Shown here one piece after another: positions 43,346 through 54,888 of a stretch of 64,000 nt of DNA. Below the pieces are notes generated by a model. That model searched no databases and had not been told where the DNA came from. It saw only the letters and a program-made list of their open reading frames with translations. Positions within the stretch are counted from its first letter, which is position 1, and each line of letters begins with the position of its first letter. Position numbers and translations under genes: made by a program. This stretch comes from Albugo candida (Eukaryota > Oomycota > Peronosporomycetes > Albuginales > Albuginaceae). The stretch is from contig CAJNAR010000182.1 in the NCBI GenBank assembly GCA_905220665.1, forward strand, positions 109,748 through 173,747, given 5' to 3'.

Positions 43346-46300
43346 GGGCTCCTCGATTATTTCAACGTGGAACAATATCTCAGCACTCACGGTGAATGTT
43401 AATGGAATTCATAAAAATGGTCATCTTTTTATCGATCACATCCTATCACAACACTCCATTTGTTGTGTTCAAGAAACCAAGTTTCACGATCACAACCAAC
43501 TGGACTCATTTCAGTTTTTATTATCCTCAAAAATGCAGCACAAAATGTTTGTCAATGATCACAACAGTGCATTTCTACATCCGACTCAAAACCGCAGTGG
43601 CGGCGTCATGACAATCCTTCGTTCGGACTTTCCCGGTTATACAACAGCTGAAGAACTCACCGATCGAAGCATTCGAAATCGCTATTTGGTTCTGCGTCTT
43701 CTCATTCACGATGCACCGGTGTATATTCACAATGTATATGCTCCGGTCACGGCCGAGGAACGAGTGGGTTTTTATGATTTATTGCTTTCCATCACTTTCG
43801 AATCGACCGCAACACATATCGTATTTGGTGATTTCAACACACCACTCGATCCAGCTATCGATGCTTCGAGTGGAACAATTCGACACGAACCAAGTCGATT
43901 AGCGTGTTTGGAATGGCTTTCACAGTTGGGTGTGGTAGACGCTTGGCGAATCCAGCATCCGACTGAAAAAGTATTTACAGGACCATTACCGCGCAAGAAT
44001 CGACTTGATTATATCTGCATGTCGGAAGAGCTATTCAATATGGTATACAAAAGCTCTGCGTATTTTCGTCCACGACATGCGGGAGATCATCTGGCACAAA
44101 AAGTAACTTTTGCAAATCCAACTCAATCACCCGGTCGAGGATATTGGAAATGCTCATTACGACTATTTGAATATCCTAAAGTTGTCGAAGCAATCAAATT
44201 GGAAGCGATTTGGTGCTCGAACAGTTACGGACAACTTCGAATCCCGGTAAAATGTGGGAAAGTTGGAAGACGAAAATCAAGAAACAGCTTCAAACCATTG
44301 AAAAAAAGGTTGCAAAAGATAGCCGACGTGATGTTGAGTCTAGCCAGCGTGTTTTGGAAGTCGCAGCAGCTCGCTATCGCATCCAAGACACCAATGAGTC
44401 ACGGTATTTTTACGAATCGAGTCTCCAACAATTTAAAATTTCAGTCGAAAACAACGCGAAATACAACCAAGATGAAAGCTTCGACCATCACGTGAAGCAT
44501 ATGGAGAACTCTTCAAAGCATTTTTTTCGCCCTCCGGATAGTTCTTGTCGTCGCGTGCCGATCGAAAATGTTACCAAAAAATGTGGTACCGTGACATCGA
44601 ACCCGAGGGAGATTATTGACGAATTCAGACATCATTGGGGTGGCGTCATGGGCTCTGTTTATAGCTCTGAGACTGACTCACATGTTCCAAGTGAAAGAAA
44701 GCAAAAAAAGTTACTCGATTCGATTCAAGTTTCACTTGCCTCAGCAGAGCAAGACCGTCTCTCCACTCGGTTAAGTACGACCGAGATGGCGGAAGCGATC
44801 AAGCACATGCGGAGTAGTTCTTCTCCAGGTATGGATGGACTACCAGCTGCATTTTATCAGCTTGATCCGGAAACGTTTGGCGAGTGTCTGAAGATCGTGT
44901 TCGAATATCAGCTGGAAAGAGGCATTCTACTGCGATCACAACGTCACTCAGCAATCACACTTTTATACAAAAAAGGATCACGAGGTGATCCTGGCAACTA
45001 TCGACCGATCGCACTACTTTGCGTCGATGTGAAAGTACTTTCAAAAGTGTTGGCGTATCGATTGCAACGTTTTTTGCCAAAATTGATCCATCAAGATCAA
45101 AAAGCATTTGTGCGCGGAAGGTCAATGCATCATCATATTCGACATCTCACCGACATCCAAGACTTGGTCACTCATCGTGGGGAGGAAGCTTATGCGACTT
45201 TTCTCGACTTTGAGAAAGCTTATGATCGAGTCAATTGGACGTACATGTTTCGCGTTTTGGAAAAATGGGCGTTGGAAAAAGTTTTATCGACTGGGTTCGT
45301 CTTTTGTACAATAACACAAAGGCGCAGTTGATGATTAATGGAAATATCACACCGTCCATTACACCACAACGTGGAGTGAAACAAGGTGATCCTCTCTCAG
45401 CATTACTTTTTCTGATGACGATCGAACCTTTGGGAAATTTACTTCGACAACATGAAGAACATGGAATTTGGATTAATGGCACGACTGTCGCAACTGGATT
45501 ATTTTTTGCGGACGATTCGACATTGCTTTCAGAGACACCAAATGGTGTTTTGACGCAACTCGAACTCGTCCAAGTCTATTGCGATGGATCGGGTGCGAAA
45601 CTCAACTTGAGTAAATCATCTTTGCTCTCGCTGAATCGGACGAAGCCGTGTCCATGTATTCCCAATTTGACCATAATGGGTCCGGAGGATTCGGTCAAGT
45701 ATTTGGGTATTCCGTTCGGCCAGAAACCAACTCATTCGATGGTTATTTCAACTCTCGACAAGCGTTTTTACGATGGGTTTGGTGTATGGTTTCGACGAGC
45801 ACGAACTGTTCGTGGTCGACTACTGGTTGCGCAGACGATGATTTTATCACGTTTGTGGCATTACACGATGCACGTAGACATACCAGCAGCGACAATTCGA
45901 CAGTGGCAATCGATGTTAAATCGATTTGTGCTTGGTCGGAAACACAAAAAAGATTCAAAACATGTTCACCTACTCAGCAAAGAGTTTTTATATCTTCGCC
46001 GACAAGATGGTGGACTACAAGTTCCTTTTTTGGTGGGACGACTAAAGCTACAACGTATTCAATTCCTTCAGCAGTTTGCATCCGATGCGTCAACAATTAT
46101 TCCTGCGAATTGGACAACAGCTTCGACGGAATTATTCCAACTTATCCAACCTTCCTTTGGACCACACAAGCCGATGGATATATTCACCATCGCACCAAAT
46201 CGACATGGGAAAATGGTTCAATGGGAGAGCATATCGTCATGGTGGAAACAAGCATTTAGAATGTGGCATCAGATGGAGTGGAGCATTTCAATATCAGATT

Positions 46301-47514
46301 TAAATGTTTCACAACGCCGTCAGTACTACATGGAACAGCCGATGTGGTTCCACTGGGACCAAAAATTACATTACGAAGCTGCTACTCGTCATCCGAGTAC
46401 GCAGAACGTTTGGTACAATCTTGGCATGGTGGATGAACCACATCGAACATTTCGAAAAACGTTTGCTACACTTTTCGACGTTCGAAGTTTGCAAGACTTT
46501 TTTCGTGAAAGCGACACATGGCCAACGAAGGAAGATTTCGTCGCCAACTATTACAACGACGAAGAGCTAAACACATCGGATATGGCTGAAGAAAAGTTGC
46601 TGAGTCGACTTTACAATGAAGTCACTCAGATTCTCCAGCGTATCCACTTGACGATTGGTCTCATCACTTGGATTATACCAACCACAAGTGGCAGATCATT
46701 TTATGTGGGAGTAACAAGCAAGGAAAGGAAACATTATTTTCCATCTATTCCACGCTCACAACTCTCACGAATCGTCTGGAAACCTCCCGAACCAACCAAG
46801 AGTCATCCGATGTCGACACATTGGTCATCACGGGAGAGATCGGACGCACTGGATTCAGAACGAGTTCGAACTTTTATGGCTACATCACGGCATCTTCGAA
46901 AACGTGTATTACCAATTTTCGAGGATTTACAGTTTCGTATCGCCTTTCGAATGTTGCCAGTTCGATCTCGTTTCTGGTTCTTAACAAATATTCAGCCCGA
47001 CATTATCTTGTGCACGCAGCCTTCGTGTGGGGCAGTGGAATCCGATCAACATCTCTTTCTAGAGTGCGATCACACGGCACAGTTATGGAGGGAGTTACTC
47101 CCTAGTTGGGATCAGTTATTCTCCTCGAGACCACGTTGGACGCATATTGCATGTGCAATCGTACCAACACTACGGTCGGATTGGAAAGACTATGTCGACA
47201 TTATCTCAGATTTATGGCTTGCATTGCAAGCGGTGACACTGCACTTCGTCTGGACCGATCGGAATCGTCGTTTGTTCGATCAACGATCAGCAACTCCGAC
47301 AGTTCCAGCACTTTCCGTCATTTACACCACGTTTAGTGCGCACGTTCGGTACTTTCGAAGACAGTGTTACGACCAAGAGGAACGCATTCAGCTTGCAAAG
47401 GTACTGGATCAACTCGCAACGCAGGGATCATTTGGTGGATTTTTCAGCAGTCGAAGATCATTGCTGCGGGTCCGGCACAGGCGAGTGGAACGGCAAGTGC
47501 AACTCGGATCCTAG
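43317..47514 (+). pseudogene. LINE copy B ORF2 (EN-RT), two frameshifts
   Basis: The EN domain is intact. A one-base deletion near 44,207 (GCGATTTGG against GCGAATTTGG) and another near 45,265 (GAAAAATGGG against GAAAAAATGGG) shift the frame. Between these points the linker and first RT motifs are readable, and after the second the frame runs uninterrupted from RT motif YNNTKAQL through FADD, the C-terminal zinc motif CTQPSC...H...C and the stop at 47,514. Only two single-base changes separate it from an open ORF2. Confidence 0.85.
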
Positions 47515-47805
47515 TCCTAGTTGGATGGCGTTGTTCCGCCTAGTGTGGCGCACACCAATTTTCAAATCACTGTACTTTTGGACCATTTTTACAACTTTAC
47601 AACTTTACAGCATCTACAAGCTTGATACAGTCTCGTATAAAGGTGGCTGAGGCTACTGCGATACGGGATTATCAACGAGAAGACATATTATCATCTCTCA
47701 CAGGTATTTCACGAAACGTTTTTTATATGTATATATGTTATTTAAGATAGCCTAGGCAACTAGAGAAGTCAGTTAGTCTAATTCTAGTAATATAGACACC
47801 TTCAA

Positions 47806-47820
47806 CTGAGCTATACGACC
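47806..47820 (+). repeat. 15-bp tRNA-Ile fragment, junction B/C
   Basis: CTGAGCTATACGACC again, preceded by the LINE 3' end ...ACCTTCAA and followed by the LINE 5' end ACTTCTCAATTTGCCGGC. Identical to the other junction repeats. Confidence 0.92.
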
Positions 47821-47912
47821 ACTTCTCAATTTGCCGGCTACTAAGTATCCCGCCAATTTAGTAAAAACAACTCGGAAAAACAACTTTTTTCAACTCCTTC
47901 CTCTCGAAAACA

Positions 47913-50402
47913 ATGGTTCAAGTCGACATATCGACACAACCCAGGGTGCTAGCGTCCACTTGTAGTGACGTGGCAACCCTCATGAGTCACCCAGCCTTGG
48001 GTGATTGCATGATTGTTGATGAGTCATCACCCCTGTGTGATGACGTGGAAAGTACCCCCACCCCCAGTGTGACGGTACAGGTTCATACCGGTACTACCGG
48101 AGTCGGATCTGATACCGGTGGTACATGCGGTACTGTCGTTGCCTCGTCACAGGGTGACCCAAAGGCAACTGCAAGTGTGGACGACACTAAAAGTCCCACT
48201 TTGGCTGACCTGATCAGGTCACAGGAGTCCTTGCGTAAGGACCAGGCTAGAGCTCGGGCGAAATTTCGCGCGGAGCTCGCAAAGCCGAAAGCCTCGGATA
48301 TCGAGGCTATCCTGCAGCTATATGCTGATGGGGAGCACCCGGATTGGTCGGTTTTGTCTGCGAAATTGGAAGCAGCAAGACCTTTCCAAATCCGGAAAGC
48401 AACCTTCCCGATGGTCTTGGAGACGGGCCAGTCCTTGACCCGTACTCCGAATGGGAAAATTTTATCCTCTCTGATGCGAGACCACGGCAATCCGGTCTTT
48501 GAAAGTCTATTGGAGAGCCGGTCAATCGCTCAGGTGTCCAAAATGCCTGGGGGAAACATCAGAGTGATGGTCACCACAGCGGATGCCTGCCAACAGTTGG
48601 AGTGTCAGCCGGTGACTATCCTTGGGGAGAAGTACTTTTTTCGGGAGTTTGATACTCTTGAAACAAAGTACTACCTCGATGTTTTCGGCGTAGGCGTGGA
48701 GGAAGAACGGAACAACATTCTCCGTGCTCTTCACGAACTAGGATGTCAAGTGGTGTATGACACCTTCCGCGAGACGATTCCCACGAAGGCAGTGGTGATG
48801 TCGACTTGGCGAGTTTACTTCGGTAGTTTGACGTGCCCCCAACAACTGGTTCGAGTTGGTAACGTGATTGAACAAATCGCTTACGACAAACAGCTCTACC
48901 CAGTACGGGGTAAGAATGCTCCTATTCCAACGGAACGACCACGTTTTGGTCAACGTGGTCCTTATTGCTTGGATTTGGGTGCTACATCAACCCCGGGAGC
49001 ACGGCAACACCAAAGCAAGCAAAACAATCCGAAACAACGCAAAAATCAATCTGCAACTCCGATTCACAGCACCCAAAAACAACAAAAGAACCAGAAACAT
49101 ACAACCGAAACGGCGGCACTCGTGGTGGCACCACAAAAAGTGGTGAATCCAGTTCCCAGTAAGGAATTGGTGGCGAGAAAACCTGACCGGAAGCTCTCCG
49201 ATCAAATCTCGTTGGAGCTCAACACTCCCCCCACTATCACACCACCAGGAGCACAAGCTTTATTGCAACCCACACCTCCCATCCTCCAACTGACCAATCA
49301 GTCATACTCACAACCACGGGTAGAGCGGGATGGGGATGTATCCATGAAGTTGGCTTGGACGAGTGGAAAACGTAATCGGGTGGAGCCGTTCGACCAAATG
49401 GTCTCCAAAGCACCACCTGTTGCGCTTCCAAAACTAGCGACGAGTAACTATTTTTCCGTGCTCGCAACTATGGAGGTGGAGATCGAAGAAGTAACAGCGG
49501 TTGCCAATCCAGAGAATGGCAATCGCGTCCAAATCATCCCCGTGAAAGCACGGATGCCAAAAGAGGTGGCCACCTCGAAAGAGGCGGCACACTTTTATCA
49601 AAAACGTCATACAACAATCGAGAAATCGGAACGACCAACCCGAGTTGGTGAAATAGGGGAGCTAATGGAAATCGATTCGAAAAATGCCCTTCACTCACTC
49701 CGACCGGACAAGCTGGTCCAAGCGGATTCTTGCATCCCTCATGTGCGGAAGCTAATCCAGTTCTGCACAAATCCGGACAAAATCATCCGAGCGGCACTTG
49801 ATCATCCGATCACGATGAATGGTGTGCTACTTGCGTGTATGGAGTCGAATGACAAAGCTTTGGATGAAGTGGCTCATCTACTTATGATAAATCGCGTTTT
49901 TGCAACTCACAATCTCGGCGAAGATGTTACGTTTGCGACGCGATGGAGTCGCCACGTTGGTGGAAAAGTTCCCTCCAAGCGATCGGTATTGTTCGAGAAA
50001 GTAATGTCGTGGTGGACGTCAGTGCCGGACATCGTTATCGGTTTGACTCGAGCAACGAAAGCTCTCGCGTTGTTGGAACTTTTATTCATGTGTACTGCTC
50101 CGACATTCTACACCAACGACCACTGGATCCAATATCTCACCGATGGACCAGTGATCTGGATTCCGGGTCATCATTGTCGTTTACTTCCAACCAATGTGAT
50201 CATATCCTTCTTCCGCTCCGACGTTGGGATAAAGTGTTGGTCTCAATGGTTTGGAGGTAGATGGCGTGGACTTCTTCATGGTGACATCGCTGAGCTTTCC
50301 GTCAATCTCAGCTTTTTTCCAGAGGAGCACACAACACTTCACCTCTCACAACAAGATGGTGAAATGAGGTTGATTACTGGTCCACTTCAACGTGAATGCT
50401 AA
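47913..50402 (+). CDS. LINE copy C ORF1 protein (intact, mosaic)
   Basis: 829 residues with the same domain order as copy A. Long stretches are identical in DNA to copy A (for example about 48,510-48,735 and 48,860-48,975), including the RRM-like start, whereas the segments 48,736-48,855 and 48,980-50,370 differ at many sites, also at the protein level (the linker reads TSTPGARQHQSKQNNPKQ). The abrupt switches suggest recombination or template switching between two ORF1 lineages. It overlaps ORF2 by 29 nt. Confidence 0.85.
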   Translation: MVQVDISTQPRVLASTCSDVATLMSHPALGDCMIVDESSPLCDDVESTPTPSVTVQVHTGTTGVGSDTGGTCGTVVASSQGDPKATASVDDTKSPTLADLIRSQESLRKDQARARAKFRAELAKPKASDIEAILQLYADGEHPDWSVLSAKLEAARPFQIRKATFPMVLETGQSLTRTPNGKILSSLMRDHGNPVFESLLESRSIAQVSKMPGGNIRVMVTTADACQQLECQPVTILGEKYFFREFDTLETKYYLDVFGVGVEEERNNILRALHELGCQVVYDTFRETIPTKAVVMSTWRVYFGSLTCPQQLVRVGNVIEQIAYDKQLYPVRGKNAPIPTERPRFGQRGPYCLDLGATSTPGARQHQSKQNNPKQRKNQSATPIHSTQKQQKNQKHTTETAALVVAPQKVVNPVPSKELVARKPDRKLSDQISLELNTPPTITPPGAQALLQPTPPILQLTNQSYSQPRVERDGDVSMKLAWTSGKRNRVEPFDQMVSKAPPVALPKLATSNYFSVLATMEVEIEEVTAVANPENGNRVQIIPVKARMPKEVATSKEAAHFYQKRHTTIEKSERPTRVGEIGELMEIDSKNALHSLRPDKLVQADSCIPHVRKLIQFCTNPDKIIRAALDHPITMNGVLLACMESNDKALDEVAHLLMINRVFATHNLGEDVTFATRWSRHVGGKVPSKRSVLFEKVMSWWTSVPDIVIGLTRATKALALLELLFMCTAPTFYTNDHWIQYLTDGPVIWIPGHHCRLLPTNVIISFFRSDVGIKCWSQWFGGRWRGLLHGDIAELSVNLSFFPEEHTTLHLSQQDGEMRLITGPLQREC

Positions 50403-53400
50403 GGGCTCCTCGATTATTTCAACGTGGAACAATATCTCAGCACTCACGGTGAATGTTAATGGAATACATAAAAACGGTCATCTTTTTATCGACCACATCG
50501 TATCACAATACTCCATTTGTTGTGTTCAAGAAACCAAGTTTCACGATCACAACCAACTGGAATCATTTCAATTTTTATTATCCTCAAAAATGCAGCACAA
50601 AATGTTTGTCAATGATCACAACAGTGCTTTTCTCCATCCGACTCAAAACCGCAGTGGCGGCGTCATGACAATCCTTCGTTCGGACTTTCCCGGTTATACA
50701 ACAGCTGAAGAAATCACCGATCGAAGCATTCGAAATCGTTATTTGGTTCTGCGTCTTCTCATTCACGATGCACCGGTGTATATTCACAATGTATATGCAC
50801 CGGTCAAGGCCGAGGAACGAGTGGGTTTTTATGAGTTATTGCTTTCCAACACTTTCGAATCGACCGCAACACATATCGTATTTGGTGATTTCAACACGCC
50901 ACTCGATCCAGCTATCGATGCTTCGAGTGGAACAATTCGACACGAACCAAGTCGATTAGCGTGTTTGGAATGGCTTTCACAGTTGGGTGTGGTAGACGCT
51001 TGGCGAATCCAACATCCGACTGAAAAAGTATTTACAGGACCATTACCGCGCAAGAATCGACTTGATTATATCTGCATGTCGGAAGAGCTATTCAATATGG
51101 TATACAAAACCTCTGAGTATTTTCGTCCACGACATGCGGGAGATCATCTGGCACAAAAAGTAACTTTTGCAAATCCAACTCAATCACCCGGTCGAGGATA
51201 TTGGAAATGCTCATTACGACTATTTGAATATCCTAAAGTTGTCGAAGCAATCAAATTGGAAGCGAATTTGGTGCTCAACCAGTTACGGACAACTTCGAAT
51301 CCCGGTAAAATGTGGGAAAGTTGGAAGACGAAAATCAAGAAACAGCTTCAAGGAATCGAAAAAAAGGTTGCACAAGATAGCCGACGCGATGTTGAGTCTA
51401 GCCAGCGTGTTTTGGAAGTCGCAGCAGCTCGATATCGCATCCACGACACCAATGAGTCACGGTACTTTTACGAATCGAGTCTCGAACAATTTCGACTTTC
51501 AGTCGAAAACAACGCGAAATACAACCAAGATGAAAGCTTCGACCATCACGTGAAGCATATGGAGAACTCTTCAAAGTATTTTTTTCGCCCTCCGGATAGT
51601 TCTTGTCGTCGCGTGCCGATCGAAAATGTTACCAAAAAATGTGGTACAGTGACATCGAACCCGAGGGAGATTATTGACGAATTCAGAGATCATTGGGGTG
51701 GTGTCATGGGCTCTCTTTATAGCTCAGAGACCGACTCATATGATCCAAGTGAAAGAAAGCAAAAAAAGTTACTCGATTCGATTCAAGTTTCACTTGCCTC
51801 AGCAGAGCAAGACCGTCTCTCCACTCGGTTAAGTACGACCGAGATGGCGGAAGCGATCAAGCACATGCGGAGTAGTTCTTCTCCAGGTATGGATGGACTA
51901 CCAGCTGCATTTTATCAGCTTGATCCGGAAACGTTTGGCGAGTGTCTGAAGATCGTGTTCGAATATCAGCTGGAAAGAGGAATTCTACTTCGATCACAAC
52001 GTCATTCAGCAATAACATTATTGTACAAAAAAGGATCACGAGGTGATCCTGGCAACTATCGACCGATCGCACTGCTTTGTGTCGATGTAAAAGTACTTTC
52101 AAAAGTGTTGGCGTATCGATTGCAACGTTTTTTGCCAAAATTGATCCATCAAGATCAAAAAGCATTCGTGCGAGGAAGGTCAATGCATCATCATATTCGA
52201 CATCTCACCGACATCCAAGACTTGGTCACTCATCGTGGGGAGGAAGCTTATGCGACTTTTCTCGACTTTGAGAAAGCTTATGATCGAGTCAATTGGACGT
52301 ACATGTTTCGCGTTTTGGAAAAAATGGGCGTTGGAAAAAGTTTCATCGACTGGGTTCGTCTTTTGTACAATAACACAAAGGCGCAGTTGATGATTAATGG
52401 AAATATCACACCATCTATTACACCACAACGTGGAGTGAAACAAGGTGATCCTCTCTCAGCATTACTTTTTCTGATGACGATCGAACCTTTGGGAAATTTA
52501 CTTCGACAACATGAAGAACATGGCATTTGGATTAATAGCACGACTGTCGCAACTGGATTATTTTTTGCGGACGATTCGACATTGCTTTCAGAGACACCAA
52601 ATGGTGTTTTGACGCAACTTGAACTCGTCCAAGTCTATTGCGATGGATCGGGTGCGAAACTCAACTTGAGTAAATCATCCTTGCTCTCGTTGAATCGGAC
52701 CAAGCCATGTCCACGTATTCCCAATTTGACCATAATGGGTCCGGAGGATTCGGTCAAGTATTTGGGTATTCCGTTCGGCCAGAAACCAACTCACTCGATG
52801 GTTATTTCAACTCTCGACAAGCGTTTTTACGATGGGTTTGGTGTATGGTTTCGAACAGCAAGAACTGTTCGTGGTCGACTACTGGTTGCGCAGACGATGA
52901 TTTTATCACGTTTGTGGCATTACACGATGCACGTAGACATACCAGCAGCGACAATTCGACAGTGGCAATCGATGTTAAATCGCTTTGTGCTTGGTCGGAA
53001 ACACAAAAAAGATTCAAAACATGTTCACCTACTCAGCAAAGAGTTTTTATATCTTCGCCGACAAGATGGTGGACTACAAGTTCCTTTTTTGGTGGGACGA
53101 CTAAAGCTACAACGTATTCAATTCCTTCAGCAGTTCGCATCCGATGCGTCAACAATTATTCCTGCGAATTGGACAACAGCTTCGACGGAATTATTACAAC
53201 TTATTCAACCTCCCTTTGGACCACACAAGCCGATGGATATATTCACCATCGCACCAAATCGACATGGAAAAATGGTTCAATGGGAGAGCATATCATCATG
53301 GTGGAAAAAAGCATTTAGAATGTGGCATCAGATGGATTGGAGCATTTCAATATCAGATTTAAATGTTTCACAACGCCGTCAGTACTACATGGAACAGCCG

Positions 53401-54567
53401 ATGTGGTTTCACTGCGACCAAAAATTACATTACGAAGCTGCTACTCGTCGTCCGAGTACACAGAACGTTTGGTACAATCTTGGCATGGTGGATGAACCAC
53501 ATCGAACATTTCGAAAAACATTTGCTACACTTTTCGACGTTCGAAGTTTGCAAGACTTTTTTCGTGAAAGCGACACATGGCCAACGAAAGAAGATTTCGT
53601 CGCCAACTATTACAACGACGAAGAGCTGAACACGTCGGATATGTCTGAAGAAAGGTTGCTAAGTCGACTTTACATTGAAGTCACTCAGATTATCCAGCGT
53701 ATCCACTTGACGATTGGTCTCATCACTTGGATTATACCAACCACAAGTGGCAGATCATTTTATGTGGGAGTAAAAAGCAAGGAAAGGAAACATTATTTTC
53801 CATCCATTCCACGCTCACAACTCTCACGAATCGTCTGGAAACCTCCCGAACCAACCAAGAGTCATCCGATGTCGACACATTGGTCAACACGGGAGAGATC
53901 GGACGCACTGGATTCAGAACGAATCCAAACTTTTATGGCTACATCACGGCATCTTCGAAAACGTGTATTACCAATTTTCGAGGATTTACAGTTTCGTCTC
54001 GCCTTTCGGATGTTGCCAGTTCGATCTCGTTTCTGGTTCTTAAAGGATATTCAGCCCGACATTATATTGTGCACGCAGACTTCGTGTGGGGCAGTGGAAT
54101 CCGATCAACATCTCTTTCTCGAGTGCGACCACACGGCACAGTTATGGAGAGAGTTACTTCCTAGTTGGGATCAGTTTTTCTCCTTTCGACCACGTTGGAC
54201 GCATATTGCATGTGCAATCGTACCAACACTACGGTCGGATTGGAAAGAATATTTAGCAATTATATCGGATTTGTGGCTTGCATTGCAAGCGGTGACACTG
54301 CACTTCGTCTGGACAGATCGGAATCGTCGTTTGTTCGATCATCGATCAGCAACTCCGACAGTTCCAGCACTTTCCGTGATCTACACCACGTTTAGTGCGC
54401 ACGTTCGGTACTTTCGAAGACAGTGTTACGACCACGAGGAACGCATTCAGCTTGCAAAGGTACTGGATCAACTCGCAACGCAAGGATCATTTGGTGGATT
54501 TTTCAGAAGTCGAAGATCATTGCTGCGGGTCCGGCACAGGCGAGTGGAACGGCAAGTGCAACTCTGA
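50374..54567 (+). CDS. LINE copy C ORF2 protein: APE endonuclease / reverse transcriptase (intact)
   Basis: The frame is open from 50,374, just after a TGA, and has no ATG before EN motif 1, so the first residue is uncertain. Counting from the GTG at 50,392 (1,391 residues): EN NVNG (21-24), QE (46-47), VYAPV (134-138), GDFN (165-168) and GDH (250-252); RT SSSSPGMDG (494-502), NYRPIALL (555-562), FLDFEKAYDRVNW (623-635), QRGVKQGDPLSALLF (679-693) and catalytic FADD (725-728); and a C-terminal zinc motif CX4CX7HX4C (about 1,227-1,245). EN would nick the target and RT prime cDNA from the nick. Resembles L1/Tx1-type elements; clade not determined. Confidence 0.92.
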   Translation, partial: LLVHFNVNAKGSSIISTWNNISALTVNVNGIHKNGHLFIDHIVSQYSICCVQETKFHDHNQLESFQFLLSSKMQHKMFVNDHNSAFLHPTQNRSGGVMTILRSDFPGYTTAEEITDRSIRNRYLVLRLLIHDAPVYIHNVYAPVKAEERVGFYELLLSNTFESTATHIVFGDFNTPLDPAIDASSGTIRHEPSRLACLEWLSQLGVVDAWRIQHPTEKVFTGPLPRKNRLDYICMSEELFNMVYKTSEYFRPRHAGDHLAQKVTFANPTQSPGRGYWKCSLRLFEYPKVVEAIKLEANLVLNQLRTTSNPGKMWESWKTKIKKQLQGIEKKVAQDSRRDVESSQRVLEVAAARYRIHDTNESRYFYESSLEQFRLSVENNAKYNQDESFDHHVKHMENSSKYFFRPPDSSCRRVPIENVTKKCGTVTSNPREIIDEFRDHWGGVMGSLYSSETDSYDPSERKQKKLLDSIQVSLASAEQDRLSTRLSTTEMAEAIKHMRSSSSPGMDGLPAAFYQLDPETFGECLKIVFEYQLERGILLRSQRHSAITLLYKKGSRGDPGNYRPIALLCVDVKVLSKVLAYRLQRFLPKLIHQDQKAFVRGRSMHHHIRHLTDIQDLVTHRGEEAYATFLDFEKAYDRVNWTYMFRVLEKMGVGKSFIDWVRLLYNNTKAQLMINGNITPSITPQRGVKQGDPLSALLFLMTIEPLGNLLRQHEEHGIWINSTTVATGLFFADDSTLLSETPNGVLTQLELVQVYCDGSGAKLNLSKSSLLSLNRTKPCPRIPNLTIMGPEDSVKYLGIPFGQKPTHSMVISTLDKRFYDGFGVWFRTARTVRGRLLVAQTMILSRLWHYTMHVDIPAATIRQWQSMLNRFVLGRKHKKDSKHVHLLSKEFLYLRRQDGGLQVPFLVGRLKLQRIQFLQQFASDASTIIPANWTTASTELLQLIQPPFGPHKPMDIFTIAPNRHGKMVQWESISSWWKKAFRMWHQMDWSISISDLNVSQRRQYYMEQPMWFHCDQKLHYEAATRRPSTQNVWYNLGMVDEPHRTFRKTFATLFDVRSLQDFFRESDTWPTKEDFVANYYNDEELNTSDMSEERLLSRLYIEVTQIIQRIHLTIGLITWIIPTTSGRSFYVGVKSKERKHYFPSIPRSQLSRIVWKPPEPTKSHPMSTHWSTRERSDALDSERIQTFMATSRHLRKRVLPIFEDLQFRLAFRMLPVRSRFWFLKDIQPDIILCTQTSCGAVESDQHLFLECDHTAQLWRELLPSWDQFFSFRPRWTHIACAIVPTLRSDWKEYLAIISDLWLALQAVTLHFVWTDRNRRLFDHRSATPTVPALSVIYTTFSAHVRYFRRQCYDHEERIQLAKVLDQLATQGSFGGFFRSRRSLLRVRHRRVERQVQL

Positions 54568-54873
54568 TCCTAGTCCTAGTTGGCTGGTTCTACTCACCGT
54601 AGTGTGGCGCACGCCAATTTGCAAACCAAGGTACTTTTGGACCATTTTTACAACTTAACAACCTTTTCACCTTTACAGCCTTTACAAGCTGGACCCAGTC
54701 TCGTATTAAGGGTGCTGAGGCTACTACGATACGAGATTATCACCGAGACGACGTTTTATCATCTCTCACAGGTATTTCACGAAACGTTTTTTAAATGTAT
54801 ATATGTTATTTAAGATAGCCTAGGCAACTAGAGAGGTCAGTTTGTCTAATTCTAGTAATATAGACACCTTCAA

Positions 54874-54888
54874 CTGAGCTATACGACC
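54874..54888 (+). repeat. 15-bp tRNA-Ile fragment, junction C/D
   Basis: CTGAGCTATACGACC followed immediately by interior LINE sequence (ATATCGTATTTGGTG), because copy D is 5'-truncated. This shows that the repeat belongs to the target, not to the LINE 5' end, and sets its right boundary at the tRNA 5' end, give or take one base. Confidence 0.93.

Larger units (their letters stand above)
40746..47805 (+). mobile_element. LINE copy B, full length, both ORFs broken
   Basis: 7,060 bp with the same layout as copy A. The leader differs slightly (CTACGTAGGCTGCC against CTAAGTAACCCGCC). ORF1 has one nonsense codon and ORF2 two frameshifts. The 3' UTR after 47,514 differs from that of A and D over about 200 bases but returns to the common 3' terminus. 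Confidence 0.92.
47821..54873 (+). mobile_element. LINE copy C, full length with intact ORF1 and ORF2
   Basis: 7,053 bp. The only copy in the window with both frames uninterrupted, so the best candidate for an active element. ORF1 belongs partly to a different subfamily from A, B and E. The 3' UTR after 54,567 also differs (GTCTCGTATTAAGG...), while ORF2 is close to the other copies. 3' terminus and target repeat are the same. Confidence 0.93.
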
